Shown here in pieces: positions 52,585 through 62,157 of a stretch of DNA of 64,000 nt. Within the stretch, counting starts at the first letter, position 1. Each line of letters begins with the position of its first letter. The stretch is from contig JABTUD010000002.1 in NCBI GenBank assembly GCA_015075555.1, forward strand, positions 558,001-622,000. The letters are read 5' to 3'. The notes under the pieces are model-generated. The model searched no databases and had not been told where the DNA came from. It saw only the letters and a program-made list of their open reading frames with translations. This DNA is from Thermoflexaceae bacterium (GTDB lineage: Bacteria; Chloroflexota; Dehalococcoidia; Tepidiformales; Tepidiformaceae). Position numbers and translations under genes: made by a program.

Positions 52585-52893
52585 ATGATGAAGGCGGCAA
52601 AGGGGCCACGTCCCCGGCATGTCCCGCAGCGAACGTGCATCGGCTGCCGGGAGGAAGCGGGGAAGAGGGCGCTGATCCGGATTGTGCGGACAGCGGACGG
52701 GCGGCTGCTGATCGACCCCAGCGGAAAGGCGAACGGGAGGGGGGCCTACCTGCACCAGAGCCGCGCCTGCTGGGAGAAAGCGCTGAAACGCGGTACGATA
52801 GCTCACGCACTCAAGTTCACCCCGGCGAAAGAAGACGTCGAGGCGCTGCAAGCCTACGGCATGTCGTTGCCGGTTGAAGAAAGCGAATCCTGA
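52585..52893 (+). CDS. rnpM: YlxR/RnpM family RNA-binding protein
   Basis: A 102-residue protein with the family motif VPQRTCIGCREEAGKRALIR and GRGAYLHQSRACWEKALKRG (each cited within limits). The conserved basic face binds RNA; in Bacillus the protein modulates RNase P. It lies between nusA and infB in the universal bacterial order. Its last base is the first base of the infB start (TGATG). Confidence 0.94.
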   Translation: MMKAAKGPRPRHVPQRTCIGCREEAGKRALIRIVRTADGRLLIDPSGKANGRGAYLHQSRACWEKALKRGTIAHALKFTPAKEDVEALQAYGMSLPVEESES

Positions 52894-54668
52894 TGTCGGC
52901 ACAAACGTCTTCGACTCGACCGGTGGCAATACCGGCGGCACTGACCGTGAAAGAGCTGGGCGACCTGCTCAAGGTGACGCCTGTAGAAGTGATCAAGCGG
53001 CTGATGACCAATGGGGTCATGGCCTCGATGAACCAGAGCATTGATTACGACACTGCGGCAGTGGTGGCGGTGGAGCTGGGATGGGACCCACAGGAGGAAG
53101 TGGCCGTAGAGGTAGCTCCTTCCCCTCCCGCGATCGAGGAGGAGGAGGCCGACGACCCGGCCACACTGAAGGAGCGGCCGCCTGTGGTGACGATCCTCGG
53201 ACACGTGGACCACGGCAAGACGAGCCTGCTGGATGCCATCCGCAAGACGCGCGTGGCGGCGGGTGAGGCCGGGGGCATCACCCAGCACGTGGGCGCCTAC
53301 CAGGTGGAGCGCGAGGGCAGGAAGATCACATTCATCGACACCCCGGGCCACGCCGCCTTCACTGCCATGCGGGCCCGCGGGGCGCAGGTGACGGACATCG
53401 CGGTACTGGTGGTGGCAGCGGACGACGGCGTGATGCCGCAGACGATTGAGGCCATCAGCCACGCACAGGCGGCGGGCGTCCCGATGATCGTGGCGATCAA
53501 CAAGATGGACCTTCCCGGCGCGAACCCGGACCGCATCAAGCAGCAGCTGACCGAGCACAACGTGGTGGTTGAGGACTTCGGCGGGGACATCGTCACGGTG
53601 CCGGTTTCGGCAACCAAGGGGACGGGAATCGACGACCTGCTCGAATCGATCAACCTGGTGGCGGAGATTTCGGAGCTCAGGGCGAACCCGGACCGGCCTG
53701 CGGCCGCGGTCGTGGTGGAAGCGGAAATGGATTCGAGCCGCGGTCCGCTGGCCACGCTGCTGGTGAAGAACGGCACCCTCAGGCAGGGTGACGCAATCGT
53801 CGCCGGGGAGATCAGCGGGCGGGTGAAGGCGATGTTCGATGACCGGGGCGAGCGGATCCGGGAGGCGGGCCCATCGACCCCGGCGGTAGTGATGGGAATG
53901 GAAGAGGTTCCCGAGGCGGGCGAGCGGCTGCGGGTGGTGGCCGATGAGAAGACGGCTCGCCAGGTGGTGGAGGATCGCCGCCGGGCGCGGGAGGCATCGG
54001 AGCAGACGGCGCACGCCCACGTCAACCTGGACACACTCTTCAATGAGATCAGCGCGGGCAAGCTGAAAGAGCTGATCATCGTCCTCAAGGCGGATGTCCG
54101 GGGCAGCGCGGAAGCAATTCGCGCGGCGGTGGAGCGGCTGAGCACTGCCGAGGTGAAGGTGAAGGTGATTCACTCTTCCACGGGGACGGTGAACGATTCG
54201 GACGTGATGCTGGCGGAGGCTTCGAACGGCATCATCCTGGCGTTCAACACGAAGGTGGACCCTTCGGCGCGGAAGCGCTCGGACGCCACGGGGGTGGATA
54301 TCCGCTCGTACGGCATCATCTACCAGCTGCTGGAAGACATCGAGAAGGCGCTCGCGGGCATGTATGAGCCGGTCTACAACATGGTTGTGGACGGCCATGC
54401 AGAGGTTCGGCAGGTGTTCAAGTCGAGCCGCGTGGGCGGGATTGCCGGGTGCTACGTGACGGACGGCACAATCCGCCGGGGCCTGAGCGTGCGCGTGCTG
54501 CGGGGTGGGGCTGAGCTCGCCAAGGGCCGTTGCGAGGGACTGAAGCGCTTCCAGGACGATGTGCGCGAGGTGCAGACGGGATACGAGTGCGGCGTTGTGG
54601 TGAGCGGTTTCGACAAGTTCGCCGAGGGGGATGTGCTCGAGTTCTTCCACGAAGAACGGGCCAACTAG
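52893..54668 (+). CDS. infB: Translation initiation factor IF-2
   Basis: A 591-residue GTPase, shorter than E. coli IF-2 because the N-terminal extension is reduced to one IF2_N module ([20 protein letters not shown]). GTPase motifs: GHVDHGKT (G1), DTPGHAAF (G3), NKMD (G4), SATKG (G5). Domains II, C1 and C2 follow, with the C2 end [14 protein letters not shown]. It places initiator tRNA in the 30S subunit. It overlaps rnpM by one base. Confidence 0.97.
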   Translation: MSAQTSSTRPVAIPAALTVKELGDLLKVTPVEVIKRLMTNGVMASMNQSIDYDTAAVVAVELGWDPQEEVAVEVAPSPPAIEEEEADDPATLKERPPVVTILGHVDHGKTSLLDAIRKTRVAAGEAGGITQHVGAYQVEREGRKITFIDTPGHAAFTAMRARGAQVTDIAVLVVAADDGVMPQTIEAISHAQAAGVPMIVAINKMDLPGANPDRIKQQLTEHNVVVEDFGGDIVTVPVSATKGTGIDDLLESINLVAEISELRANPDRPAAAVVVEAEMDSSRGPLATLLVKNGTLRQGDAIVAGEISGRVKAMFDDRGERIREAGPSTPAVVMGMEEVPEAGERLRVVADEKTARQVVEDRRRAREASEQTAHAHVNLDTLFNEISAGKLKELIIVLKADVRGSAEAIRAAVERLSTAEVKVKVIHSSTGTVNDSDVMLAEASNGIILAFNTKVDPSARKRSDATGVDIRSYGIIYQLLEDIEKALAGMYEPVYNMVVDGHAEVRQVFKSSRVGGIAGCYVTDGTIRRGLSVRVLRGGAELAKGRCEGLKRFQDDVREVQTGYECGVVVSGFDKFAEGDVLEFFHEERAN

Positions 54669-54691
54669 CCCGGCGGCCCCGGGGGGAAGTG

Positions 54692-55051
54692 ATGAGCAGG
54701 CGCACAGAACGCGTCAATGACCTCCTGCGCGAGCAATTGAGCGAGCTTATCCAGCGCGAAGTGAAGGACCCGCGGGTCACGCAGCGACTGGTGTCGATCA
54801 CCGAGGTGCAGGTTTCCCCCGATCTGAGGCACGCGACTGTCTATGTTTCGCACCTGGGCGATGCGGGCGAAAGGGAGGAGGTGCTTCGCGGCCTGGGCGC
54901 AGCGGCTCACTTCCTCCACGCAGAGCTGATGCACCGCCTGAAGATGCGAAATGTGCCGGAGCTCCTGTTTCGCTTCGACCCTTCGATTGAGCGCGGGGCG
55001 CGGCTGGCTTCGCTGATCAGCGATGTGGCGGAGCACGACCACGGTGGTTAG
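54692..55051 (+). CDS. rbfA: Ribosome-binding factor A
   Basis: A 119-residue KH-like protein from the ATG at 54692 behind GGGGGGAAG. MSRRTERVNDLLREQLSELI, KDPRVTQRLVSITEVQVSPD and LLFRFDPSIERGARL are canonical. It helps mature the 30S subunit. 23 bp after infB. Confidence 0.95.
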   Translation: MSRRTERVNDLLREQLSELIQREVKDPRVTQRLVSITEVQVSPDLRHATVYVSHLGDAGEREEVLRGLGAAAHFLHAELMHRLKMRNVPELLFRFDPSIERGARLASLISDVAEHDHGG

Positions 55052-55054
55052 GGC

Positions 55055-55945
55055 GTGGGGATTGACGGGATCCTGCTGATCGACAAGTGGAGCGGGTGGA
55101 CCAGCCACGACGTGGTAGCCAGGGCGCGACGGCTCACGGGCCAGCGGAAGATTGGGCATACGGGAACGCTCGACCCGATGGCGACGGGGCTGCTCGTGCT
55201 CTGCCTGGGGAAAGCGACCAGGATGGTCGAGTACATGACGCGGCACGACAAGCGTTACGTGGGGACCATAGCGCTGGGCGCCACTACCACCACAGACGAC
55301 GCGGAAGGGGAGGTGGTGGAGAAGCGGCCGGTTCCATGGATGGGCGATGGGGAGTTGCGTGAGCTCGAATGGCGGTTCACCGGTGAGCTGCGGCAACGGC
55401 CACCGGCGTTCAGCGCAGTGAAAGTCGCGGGGCAACGCTCGTACGCGGTTGCGCGGCGCGGAGGCACGCCGGTGCTCGAAGAGCGCCCGGTCCGCGTCGA
55501 CGAGCTTGTGTTGAAGGTGGCCGGCCCCGGCGAGCTCGCGATTGAGGTGCAGTGCGGGCCCGGGACTTATGTTCGCAGCCTTGCCCGCGACATCGGCGAG
55601 GCGCTCGGGTGCGGCGCTCACCTTGCGGCATTGCGGCGGACGGTGTGTGGCGCCTTCACAATCGAGAACGCGGTCACCCTTGATGCGCTTGAAGGGCTTG
55701 TGGCTGCGGGCGAGTTGGAGGCCAGTTTGCTGGCGCCCGACGAGGGTCTGCGAGATGCGGGTGCAGCGGTCGTAACGGTCGAACGGGGGAAGCAGTTGCG
55801 ACAAGGGATGATGCTGGCGCCCCTGGCAGCGGGCATGAGGCCGGCGGCAGTCGCGAGGGCGTACGATACCGGTGGGGCGTTCCTTGGGGTGGCGGCGGTG
55901 GATGCGGGCGGCCAGATCCGGCCGGTGAAGATGTTCCCGGGTTAG
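55055..55945 (+). CDS. truB: tRNA pseudouridine-55 synthase
   Basis: A 296-residue protein with a GTG start 3 bp after rbfA. The catalytic Asp is in IGHTGTLDPMATGLL; DKWSGWTSHDVVARAR, KRYVGTIALG and CGPGTYVRSLARDIG are further family motifs. A C-terminal PUA-like domain (GKQLRQGMMLAPL) is present. It makes pseudouridine 55 in the T loop of tRNA. Last gene of the nusA operon. Confidence 0.96.
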   Translation: MGIDGILLIDKWSGWTSHDVVARARRLTGQRKIGHTGTLDPMATGLLVLCLGKATRMVEYMTRHDKRYVGTIALGATTTTDDAEGEVVEKRPVPWMGDGELRELEWRFTGELRQRPPAFSAVKVAGQRSYAVARRGGTPVLEERPVRVDELVLKVAGPGELAIEVQCGPGTYVRSLARDIGEALGCGAHLAALRRTVCGAFTIENAVTLDALEGLVAAGELEASLLAPDEGLRDAGAAVVTVERGKQLRQGMMLAPLAAGMRPAAVARAYDTGGAFLGVAAVDAGGQIRPVKMFPG

Positions 55946-55985
55946 CCTGCTTCGCTTATGTCCTGTAATAAGTCTGCGAAAGGGG

Positions 55986-56013
55986 TTGACAGGCTCGGAA
56001 GCGGGTGTATTCT
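55986..56013 (+). promoter_or_regulatory. Promoter of the DUF5679 gene
   Basis: TTGACA (55986-55991), a 16-bp spacer and TATTCT (56008-56013), 103 bp before the start codon. It is one of the strongest promoter matches in the window, so the small gene is likely well expressed, with a ~95-nt leader. Confidence 0.7.
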
Positions 56014-56115
56014 GCCTCTGGGCCCTCAGCGGATGCGCACCTGCGTAGACGCTAGATCAATTCTTTTCGGGTCCCCCGGGTTGAGCCGATGAGGCGGCAA
56101 CCATAGGAGGAAGCA

Positions 56116-56256
56116 ATGGAAGCGTACTGTCTGAAGTGCAGGACCAAGCGCGAGATGAAGAACCCGAAGCCGATCACCATGAAGAACGGCAAGCCAGCCA
56201 CTGAAGGGACCTGCCCGACGTGTGGCACCAGGATGTTCAAGATAGGCAAGGCATAG
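56116..56256 (+). CDS. Small two-CxxC zinc-ribbon protein (DUF5679 type)
   Basis: A 46-residue protein starting at 56116 behind a strong AGGAGGAAGC. Cys pairs CLKC (5-8) and CPTC (33-36) make a small zinc ribbon around a Lys-rich loop (MKNPKPITMKNGKPA). The type is known from Chloroflexota and is of unknown function; a ribosome- or RNA-binding role is suggested only by its charge and by its place behind the translation operon. Own promoter and a strong terminator bracket it. Confidence 0.88.
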   Translation: MEAYCLKCRTKREMKNPKPITMKNGKPATEGTCPTCGTRMFKIGKA

Positions 56257-56276
56257 GAGCGGACACGGCGCAGAGG

Positions 56277-56309
56277 GCAAGGGCGCGGCTGGCGGAGTCG
56301 CGCCCTTGC
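56277..56309. terminator. Bidirectional terminator between convergent genes
   Basis: GCAAGGGCGCG (56277-56287) pairs perfectly with CGCGCCCTTGC (56299-56309) around an 11-nt loop, followed by TTATT. It lies between the end of the small zinc-ribbon gene and the end of hisN, which stops at 56310. Confidence 0.8.
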
Positions 56310-57095
56310 TTATTCCCCACCTGGTTGAGCTGATTCCTCCTGCAGGAACGCCAGGACCGTGGGGTGGAGCAGGCCGTTGGTGGCGACGGCGCTACTACCG
56401 GGCCTGGGGTCGCCGTCCCATGTTGTCAGCTGGCCGCCCGCCTCAGTGATGACCGGGAAGAGTGCCGCCACGTCCCAGATGTTCATCACCGGGTCGAGCA
56501 TGACGTCGGCGCGGCCGGCGGCAACGGCGAGGTATCCGTAGCAGTCGCCCCAGGTTCGTAGCAGCCCGGCCCCGGCGATCAGCCGCCGGAAAGCGGCGGG
56601 GCGACTTTCCGGGAGATGTTGGAAGCTGGTCATGAGTACGGTGGCTTCGCCCAGGGCGGGGGTTGTGGAAACGCGCGCGGGGCTGCCGTTGATGAACGCG
56701 CCAAGTCCCCTTGCGGCGTAGGCAGTCTCACCCGCCGCGTGGCAGGCGATGACGCCAACGATGGGCTCGCCATCGACCTCCAGGGCGACGAGGGTGCCAA
56801 AGAGGGGCACATGGTGGATGAACGACTTCGTCCCATCGATGGGGTCGAGGATCCACCGGTGGCGGCCATCGCCGGTGGTCTCGCCGAACTCCTCGCCGAG
56901 GACGCCATGGCCGGGGCACTCGCGCTGCAGGAACTCCCGGATTGCCATCTCGGCGCGCCTGTCGGCCTCGGTGACAGGCGTGCGGTCGGCCTTCAACTCG
57001 ACGGGAATGCCTGCGGTGTAGAGGGGCATGATCACTTCGCCGGCGATGGCGGCAGCACGTCGGGCGATTTCGAGCAGGATGGCAAGCTCGCTCAT
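56310..57095 (-). CDS. hisN: Inositol-monophosphatase-family histidinol-phosphatase
   Basis: A 261-residue phosphatase. Metal-site motifs: LGEEFGE (Glu), WILDPIDGTKSFIHHVP (DPIDGT), and late Asp in NIWDVAALFPVITEAGG. TKSFIHHVPLFGTLVAL and the RTWGDCYGY region match the HisN subgroup, which frees L-histidinol in histidine synthesis. Other his genes are not here, so an inositol or nucleotide phosphatase role is possible. The aldo/keto reductase starts upstream, 3 bp away. Confidence 0.85.
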   Translation of the reverse strand: MSELAILLEIARRAAAIAGEVIMPLYTAGIPVELKADRTPVTEADRRAEMAIREFLQRECPGHGVLGEEFGETTGDGRHRWILDPIDGTKSFIHHVPLFGTLVALEVDGEPIVGVIACHAAGETAYAARGLGAFINGSPARVSTTPALGEATVLMTSFQHLPESRPAAFRRLIAGAGLLRTWGDCYGYLAVAAGRADVMLDPVMNIWDVAALFPVITEAGGQLTTWDGDPRPGSSAVATNGLLHPTVLAFLQEESAQPGGE

Positions 57096-57098
57096 GGG

Positions 57099-58073
57099 CT
57101 ACCGGTAACGAGCGGTGAGTTCGTCGAGGCGCGCCTTGAGCGGCGGGTCGAGCGGCTTCTCGACAGCGAGGAGCGTGTCGTCGAGCTGTTCGGGCCGGCT
57201 GGCGCCAATGATCGGCGCGGTGATGGCGGGATTGGCGAGCACCCACGAGACGGACATGGTGGTGAGGGACATGCCGGCTTCGGCGGCGAGGGGCCTGAGG
57301 GTTTCGACCGTATCGAACATCTCGTCGTGCCAGTAACGGTCCTGGTAGCGGCCGGCGGCGCTGCCAAGGGTGAAGCGCGTTCCCCCGGTAGGGCCGGTTT
57401 CGGCTCGATGCTTCCCGCTCAGCATGCCAGCGGCGATGGGGTTGTAGGGGATGACGCCGATGCCCTCTTCGGCGCAGAGGGGGAGCAGCTCGCGTTCGAT
57501 ATCGCGGTAGAGGAGGTTGTAGCGGGGCTGAACCGAATCGAAGCGCACGAGGCCAAGGGTTTCGCTGCGCCCGATGGCGCGCGCCACCTGGTAGGCCATG
57601 AAGTTGGAGCAGCCGACGTACCTGGCCTTGCCCGCGCGGACGATGTCCTCGAGTGCCCGCAGGGTTTCGTCCATGGGGGTGGCCGGGTCGAACTGGTGCA
57701 ACTGGTAGAGGTCCACGTAGTCGCTCTGGAGGCGGCGAAGCGAGCCTTCGATGGCATCGAGGATGTGCTTGCGGGAGTTGCCCTGGTTCCAGCGGTCCGG
57801 CCCCATGCGTCCGAAACACTTGGTTGCGACAATGAAGCGCTCGCGGCGGCCGCGCAGCCAGCGGCCGACGATCTCCTCGGTGCGGCCGACCGTTTCGAGG
57901 GAGCCGCCGATGGGGTAGACGTCAGCGGTGTCGATGAACGTGACGCCGGCATTGGCAGCCCTATCGAGGATCGCGACGGAGGTCGGTTCGTCGCTCTGGA
58001 GCCCGAAGGTCATGGTGCCAAGGCAGAGCCGGGAAACGCTGAGGCCCGTGCGGCCAAGCCTGGTGTGTTGCAT
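57099..58073 (-). CDS. Aldo/keto reductase
   Basis: A 324-residue TIM-barrel oxidoreductase. Catalytic Asp and Tyr in FIDTADVYPIGGS, Lys in FIVATKCFGR, His region VDLYQLHQFDP; the NADP end GASRPEQLDDTL. It resembles the Tas/YajO-type reductases. Substrate unknown. It is transcribed with hisN (stop to start 3 bp). Confidence 0.92.
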   Translation of the reverse strand: MQHTRLGRTGLSVSRLCLGTMTFGLQSDEPTSVAILDRAANAGVTFIDTADVYPIGGSLETVGRTEEIVGRWLRGRRERFIVATKCFGRMGPDRWNQGNSRKHILDAIEGSLRRLQSDYVDLYQLHQFDPATPMDETLRALEDIVRAGKARYVGCSNFMAYQVARAIGRSETLGLVRFDSVQPRYNLLYRDIERELLPLCAEEGIGVIPYNPIAAGMLSGKHRAETGPTGGTRFTLGSAAGRYQDRYWHDEMFDTVETLRPLAAEAGMSLTTMSVSWVLANPAITAPIIGASRPEQLDDTLLAVEKPLDPPLKARLDELTARYR

Positions 58074-58160
58074 TGGACGATTGTACGTAACCGGCCGTAA
58101 CCGCGCCCCCGGCGGCAGGGCGGCTTCGCGCTAACACCGGGAGAGGCAGGCGCGGTTGGG

Positions 58161-59777
58161 CTACTCGCTTTCCCAGAGGGCGGGCCGCCGCCCGTTATCC
58201 GGACGGTGAGGCAGCGAGATGATGAAGGTGGTGCCTTCGCCGGGGGCGCTCTGCACGGAGATGGCGCCGTGGTGGCTGGCTACAATCCCGCGCGCGACGG
58301 CGAGGCCGAGCCCGGTACCCTGGCCGGGGGGCTTGGTGGTAAAGAACGGCTGGAAGATGCGGTCCCGGGTTGCCTCATCCATGCCCTCGCCGGAATCGGC
58401 GACGGTGATGACAGCCTGCTGGCCCACGTTGTTGACCGCCAGCCGGACTTCGCCGCCGCCGGGCATGGCGTCGCGAGCGTTGAGCACCATGTTGAGGAGC
58501 GCCTGGATGAGCTGGCCGCGATCGCACTCGACGATCACGGGCTCGGGCGGCACGGAGGTGTGAACGGAGACGGTGCGCCGCAGCGACGGGAGGGCGAGAT
58601 TGGACACCTCGGCGATGACCTCGCGGAGGTCGGCCTGGGAGAGGTTTGTTTCGCCACCGCGAGCGAAGGCGAGGACGCGGCCCGCGACATCGGCGCCCCG
58701 CCTGGCAGCGAGGTGGATGGTTTCGAGGTACTCCTGCTCATCGGGCCCCATCAGAGGCGACCGGCGCAGGACGCTGGCGGCGCTCAGGATTATCGTCAGC
58801 ACGTTGTTGAAGTCGTGTGCGATGCCACTGGCAAGGATGCCAAGGCTCTCCATCTTCTGGGATTGCACGAGCGCCCGGCCCGCGGCATCGAGGTCGGTGA
58901 CATCGGTGGCGACGGCGACGAATCCATCGAAGTCGCCATGGACGTTCTGCAGAGGACCGGTGCGGATGTCGAGGATGCGGCCGGCGAGCTGCACCCGTTC
59001 GACGACGGTGTCGCCTGACTGGGCGCGGCGATAGATCGAGCCGAGCGGGGTCGTGGCGATCTCGTCGGCGCCGATATGCCAGCCCACGAACTGCCCTGGT
59101 TCGAATCCGAGCGCGCGCAGTCCCTTGCCCTCGACGAGGACGATCTCCCCGTCGCGGTTGACCTGGACGAAGACCACCGGGGCATTCTCGGCAAGGGTGC
59201 GCAGGGTCTGCTCGCTGCGGGCAAGGGCTTCTTCGGATTCGTTGCGCTTCGACGTGTCCCGGAGCAGGAACCTTATCCGGTGGGGACTTCCTGACGCATC
59301 AAGGAGGTAGGAGCCCTGGATCTCGACGGGCAACCAGGCGCCGTCCTTGCGGCGGAGCTGTACCTCATAGAGCTCCTGTGTTGGGGAGTGCTCGTACCGC
59401 CTGCCGGCCCCCACGCTTGACGCCAGGTGGCGGGCACGAACTTCCACCACCATTCGCACGCCATCGTCATCGAGCAGGCTGAAGCCGTCGAGCCCGGCCT
59501 CGACATCGGCCTGTTCGAAGCCGAGGAGAATGCAGGCCATGCGGTTCATGTAGGTAATGCGGGCGGTCTGAACATCGGCTTCCAGCATCGCAGGCATGTA
59601 CTGGAGGAAGTACTCGTACTCGCGCCTGACCGTTGCGAGCTCTTCCCTCAGGCAGGTCAGTTCGTCGTTGCCCTGCTCGCTCATGACCGGGTAGCCGTCT
59701 CGAAACGGCAGGGTGACGCGGGCCTGCCGGGGCCGGGGTGGGGATTCCACCCGCCTGGATTCACGCTCCATGGGCAC
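58161..59777 (-). CDS. PAS-domain sensor histidine kinase
   Basis: A 538-residue soluble kinase; an ATG at 59684 (MSEQGNDELT) is an alternative start that would remove 31 residues. Two PAS domains (about 45-180, 190-300: FLLRDTSKRNESEEAL closes the first), then ILASGIAHDFNNVLTIIL with the phospho-His, N box (LNMVLNARDAMPGGG), and FQPFFTTKPPGQGTGLGLA. No receiver domain or adjacent regulator. It resembles the kinase part of the hybrid enzyme at 23460, so the two may be paralogs. Confidence 0.92.
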   Translation of the reverse strand: MPMERESRRVESPPRPRQARVTLPFRDGYPVMSEQGNDELTCLREELATVRREYEYFLQYMPAMLEADVQTARITYMNRMACILLGFEQADVEAGLDGFSLLDDDGVRMVVEVRARHLASSVGAGRRYEHSPTQELYEVQLRRKDGAWLPVEIQGSYLLDASGSPHRIRFLLRDTSKRNESEEALARSEQTLRTLAENAPVVFVQVNRDGEIVLVEGKGLRALGFEPGQFVGWHIGADEIATTPLGSIYRRAQSGDTVVERVQLAGRILDIRTGPLQNVHGDFDGFVAVATDVTDLDAAGRALVQSQKMESLGILASGIAHDFNNVLTIILSAASVLRRSPLMGPDEQEYLETIHLAARRGADVAGRVLAFARGGETNLSQADLREVIAEVSNLALPSLRRTVSVHTSVPPEPVIVECDRGQLIQALLNMVLNARDAMPGGGEVRLAVNNVGQQAVITVADSGEGMDEATRDRIFQPFFTTKPPGQGTGLGLAVARGIVASHHGAISVQSAPGEGTTFIISLPHRPDNGRRPALWESE

Positions 59778-59904
59778 AGGGAGCCGGGGGCCATCTGCCA
59801 GATGATCATGTCGATTGGCGCTGGTGAGAATAGGGAGAAACCCCGCTAACCAGACTCACGGTAGTTCTGTCAACAATCAAGGTTGCTGGCAGGCACGCCG
59901 TCCT

Positions 59905-61248
59905 TCAGGACGGGAGCGCGTTCTCGGACCGGAGGGCCTCGAGGGTCACCGTCCAGGCCTCGACGGAATGAACGAGGTCATCATCGGTGTGGACGGAGCT
60001 GGTCATGCCGCCATTCCCGAAGAGCTGGACGCCGCGCGTGAGCAGGGAGAGGTTCATCAGGCGCTCAGTCTCGCGCGGGGTGCCGCTGGCAAGGAGGTCC
60101 AGGGGGAGGTCGCGGGGGTCGTAGTCACGGGGCCCGGGGACGGTTTCGCCACCAAGGACGATGCGGAATTCGCTCGCCTGACCATATACAAGGCCCGGCA
60201 GGCCGAGACGGTGCAGTTCCGCGTTCATCCCGGTCCGCAGCCGTGCTGCAAGGGCGCGGGCGCGCGACTGGTGCCGGCCATCGGCGATCTCGCGGAGGCA
60301 GGCTGTGCCGGCGACGGAGGAGAGCGGATTAGCGTTGAAGGTCCCCGGGTGGCCCACCTTTTCTGTGCGCTCACCGGGGGCCGGGAAGGCGAGCTGGTCG
60401 AGGAGCTCGCGGCGGCCGGCGACGGCGCCTCCGGGGAAGCCCCCGGCGAGGATCTTGGCGAGGGTTGTGAGGTCGGGTGTGACGCCTTCTTCCTGCTGGA
60501 TTCCGCCGGGAGTCCAGCGGAACCCGGTCACGACCTCGTCCATGATGAAGAGGAGGTCCCGCTGGCGGCAGAAGGCCTCAAGCTCGCGCAGGAACCCGTG
60601 GGGCAGGGGCAGCGTGCCGGAAGAAGCGCCCGCAGGTTCAACGATGATGGCGCCAATGTCATCGCGGCTGGCGATGGTCTCGCGCACAACGTGCATTTCG
60701 GGCGCAACGACGACAACGGTATCGAGAGTCGCGGCCGGCACCCCTGGCGGGGCAGCGGCGCCATAGCGGGAGCTGCCAACGACGTAGTCGTGCCAGCCGT
60801 GAAAGTGGCGATCGAACTTGAGGATGGCCGGCCTGCCCGAGTGGGCGCGGGCCAGGCGGAGGGCCATGAGCGTGGCCTCGGTGCCGGAACTGGTGAAGCG
60901 CACCGCTTCGGCCGAAGGGACGAGCCGCACGACCTCTTCGGCCCATTCGATCTCGGCTTCGTGGCTGGCGCCGTAGTGCGTTCCGCGCGAGAGCTGCCCG
61001 GCAGCGGGGCCGATGATGGCCGGGTGGTTGTGTCCCAGCAGCAGGGCCCCGTGGCCCATCACGTAATCGACGTACTCGTGTCCATCGACGTCCCACTTCC
61101 GGGAACCGGCGGCACGGGCGGCGTAGATGGGGAATGGCCGCAGGTAACGGCTGTCGTGGGTGACACCGCTGGGAACGACGCGGCGCGCCCTCTCATAGAG
61201 CGCCGCCGACCGGGGGTGTGACTCTACGTACGCCTGCTCGATGCCCAT
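59905..61248 (-). CDS. Class III aminotransferase (GSA aminomutase-like)
   Basis: A 447-residue PLP enzyme from the ATG at 61248 behind CAGGAGGGC. HFHGWHDYVVGSSRYG, IIVEPAGASSG, LLFIMDEVVTGFRWTPGG and the PLP Lys in LTTLAKILAGGFPGG are family marks. It is close to glutamate-1-semialdehyde 2,1-aminomutase but differs at the substrate loop, so a transaminase of beta- or omega-amino acids is also possible. No other haem gene is nearby. Confidence 0.85.
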   Translation of the reverse strand: MGIEQAYVESHPRSAALYERARRVVPSGVTHDSRYLRPFPIYAARAAGSRKWDVDGHEYVDYVMGHGALLLGHNHPAIIGPAAGQLSRGTHYGASHEAEIEWAEEVVRLVPSAEAVRFTSSGTEATLMALRLARAHSGRPAILKFDRHFHGWHDYVVGSSRYGAAAPPGVPAATLDTVVVVAPEMHVVRETIASRDDIGAIIVEPAGASSGTLPLPHGFLRELEAFCRQRDLLFIMDEVVTGFRWTPGGIQQEEGVTPDLTTLAKILAGGFPGGAVAGRRELLDQLAFPAPGERTEKVGHPGTFNANPLSSVAGTACLREIADGRHQSRARALAARLRTGMNAELHRLGLPGLVYGQASEFRIVLGGETVPGPRDYDPRDLPLDLLASGTPRETERLMNLSLLTRGVQLFGNGGMTSSVHTDDDLVHSVEAWTVTLEALRSENALPS

Positions 61249-61357
61249 GAAGCCCTCCTGCCAGCGAATGATAGCGCCCGCCGCGCTGACGGCGGCGTCG
61301 CAGGCGTCGGCGAAGTTCCCCAACCCGGGCAGCAGCGGCTAGAGTGGCACTGAACAT

Positions 61358-62047
61358 ATGGCGGGGGGCGAGATGGGCCGGCAGTCCATTCTCAACATGG
61401 GCGATCTGCTGATGGTGCAGGAAAGAGAGCGGTTCATGTCGCGCCTGTTCCGCACCCACGGGATCGAGTCGCTGGAGGGCTTCCGCGCACTTGAGGCAGG
61501 GTGCTCGACGGGATACAACCTTCGCCTGCTGGTGCAATGGGGTGCCAGCCCCGGGGGCCTGGCAGGCATCGATATCGACCCGGCGGCGGCGAAGTACTCC
61601 GCCGAGCACTCGCCGGAAATCCGGATACACACAGGCAGCGCCGATCGCATCCCCGAGCCCGACCAGACCTTCGACCTGGCGATGGCGTTCACGCTCTTCA
61701 GCAGCGTGCCCGACGAGGACACTGCCCATGGAATCGCGCGCGAGCTGTTCCGTGTCACCAGGCCCGGGGGACTGATCGTGGTCTACGACATGCGGCGGCG
61801 GAGCCCGCGCAACCCGGGCGTGCACCCGATCGGGGAGGACGACATCCGCCGGTGGTTCCCGAAGTGCCCGTTGCGGACGCGGTCGATCACGCTGGCGCTG
61901 CCGCTGGCGCGTTTCGCCGGGCGTTACGCCGCGATGCTCTACGGCCCCCTTGCAGCGATTCCGCCCCTGCGGACGCACATGATGTACGTCCTCCGGCGGC
62001 CAGCGACACCGCCGTTTGGCATGGTCAACGCCGGCGGTGGCGGATGA
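61358..62047 (+). CDS. Class I SAM-dependent methyltransferase
   Basis: A 229-residue protein with SAM motif I LEAGCSTGYNLRLLVQ, acidic GIDIDPAAAKYS, FDLAMAFTLFSSVPDE and VTRPGGLIVVYDMR. The C-terminal half (WFPKCPLRTRSITLALPLAR) is a membrane-like amphipathic part often seen in quinone or lipid methyltransferases. Substrate unknown. It precedes lpd by about 100 bp. Confidence 0.85.
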   Translation: MAGGEMGRQSILNMGDLLMVQERERFMSRLFRTHGIESLEGFRALEAGCSTGYNLRLLVQWGASPGGLAGIDIDPAAAKYSAEHSPEIRIHTGSADRIPEPDQTFDLAMAFTLFSSVPDEDTAHGIARELFRVTRPGGLIVVYDMRRRSPRNPGVHPIGEDDIRRWFPKCPLRTRSITLALPLARFAGRYAAMLYGPLAAIPPLRTHMMYVLRRPATPPFGMVNAGGGG

Positions 62048-62122
62048 CCCAACCCGGCGTCAGCGGCGGCGGGGTGGTGGACCAGACGAGGGCGGTGGTT
62101 GAACATCTACCTAGAGTTTACA

Positions 62123-62157
62123 GCTATGGTAGTCTAGGAGTTGGCTATGGCAGTCTA
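62123..62157 (+). repeat. Near-direct repeat around the lpd start
   Basis: GCTATGGTAGTCTA (62123-62136) and GCTATGGCAGTCTA (62144-62157) differ by one base and are 21 bp apart. The second copy is the start of lpd (ATGGCAGTCTAC). The first reads ATG-GTA-GTC-TAG, a three-codon frame. It may be a duplication at the start site or a minimal leader. Confidence 0.6.

Noticed and set aside
56616-58100. A 494-codon frame on the plus strand
   Set aside because: It lies opposite hisN and the aldo/keto reductase and shows no domain; GC shadow.
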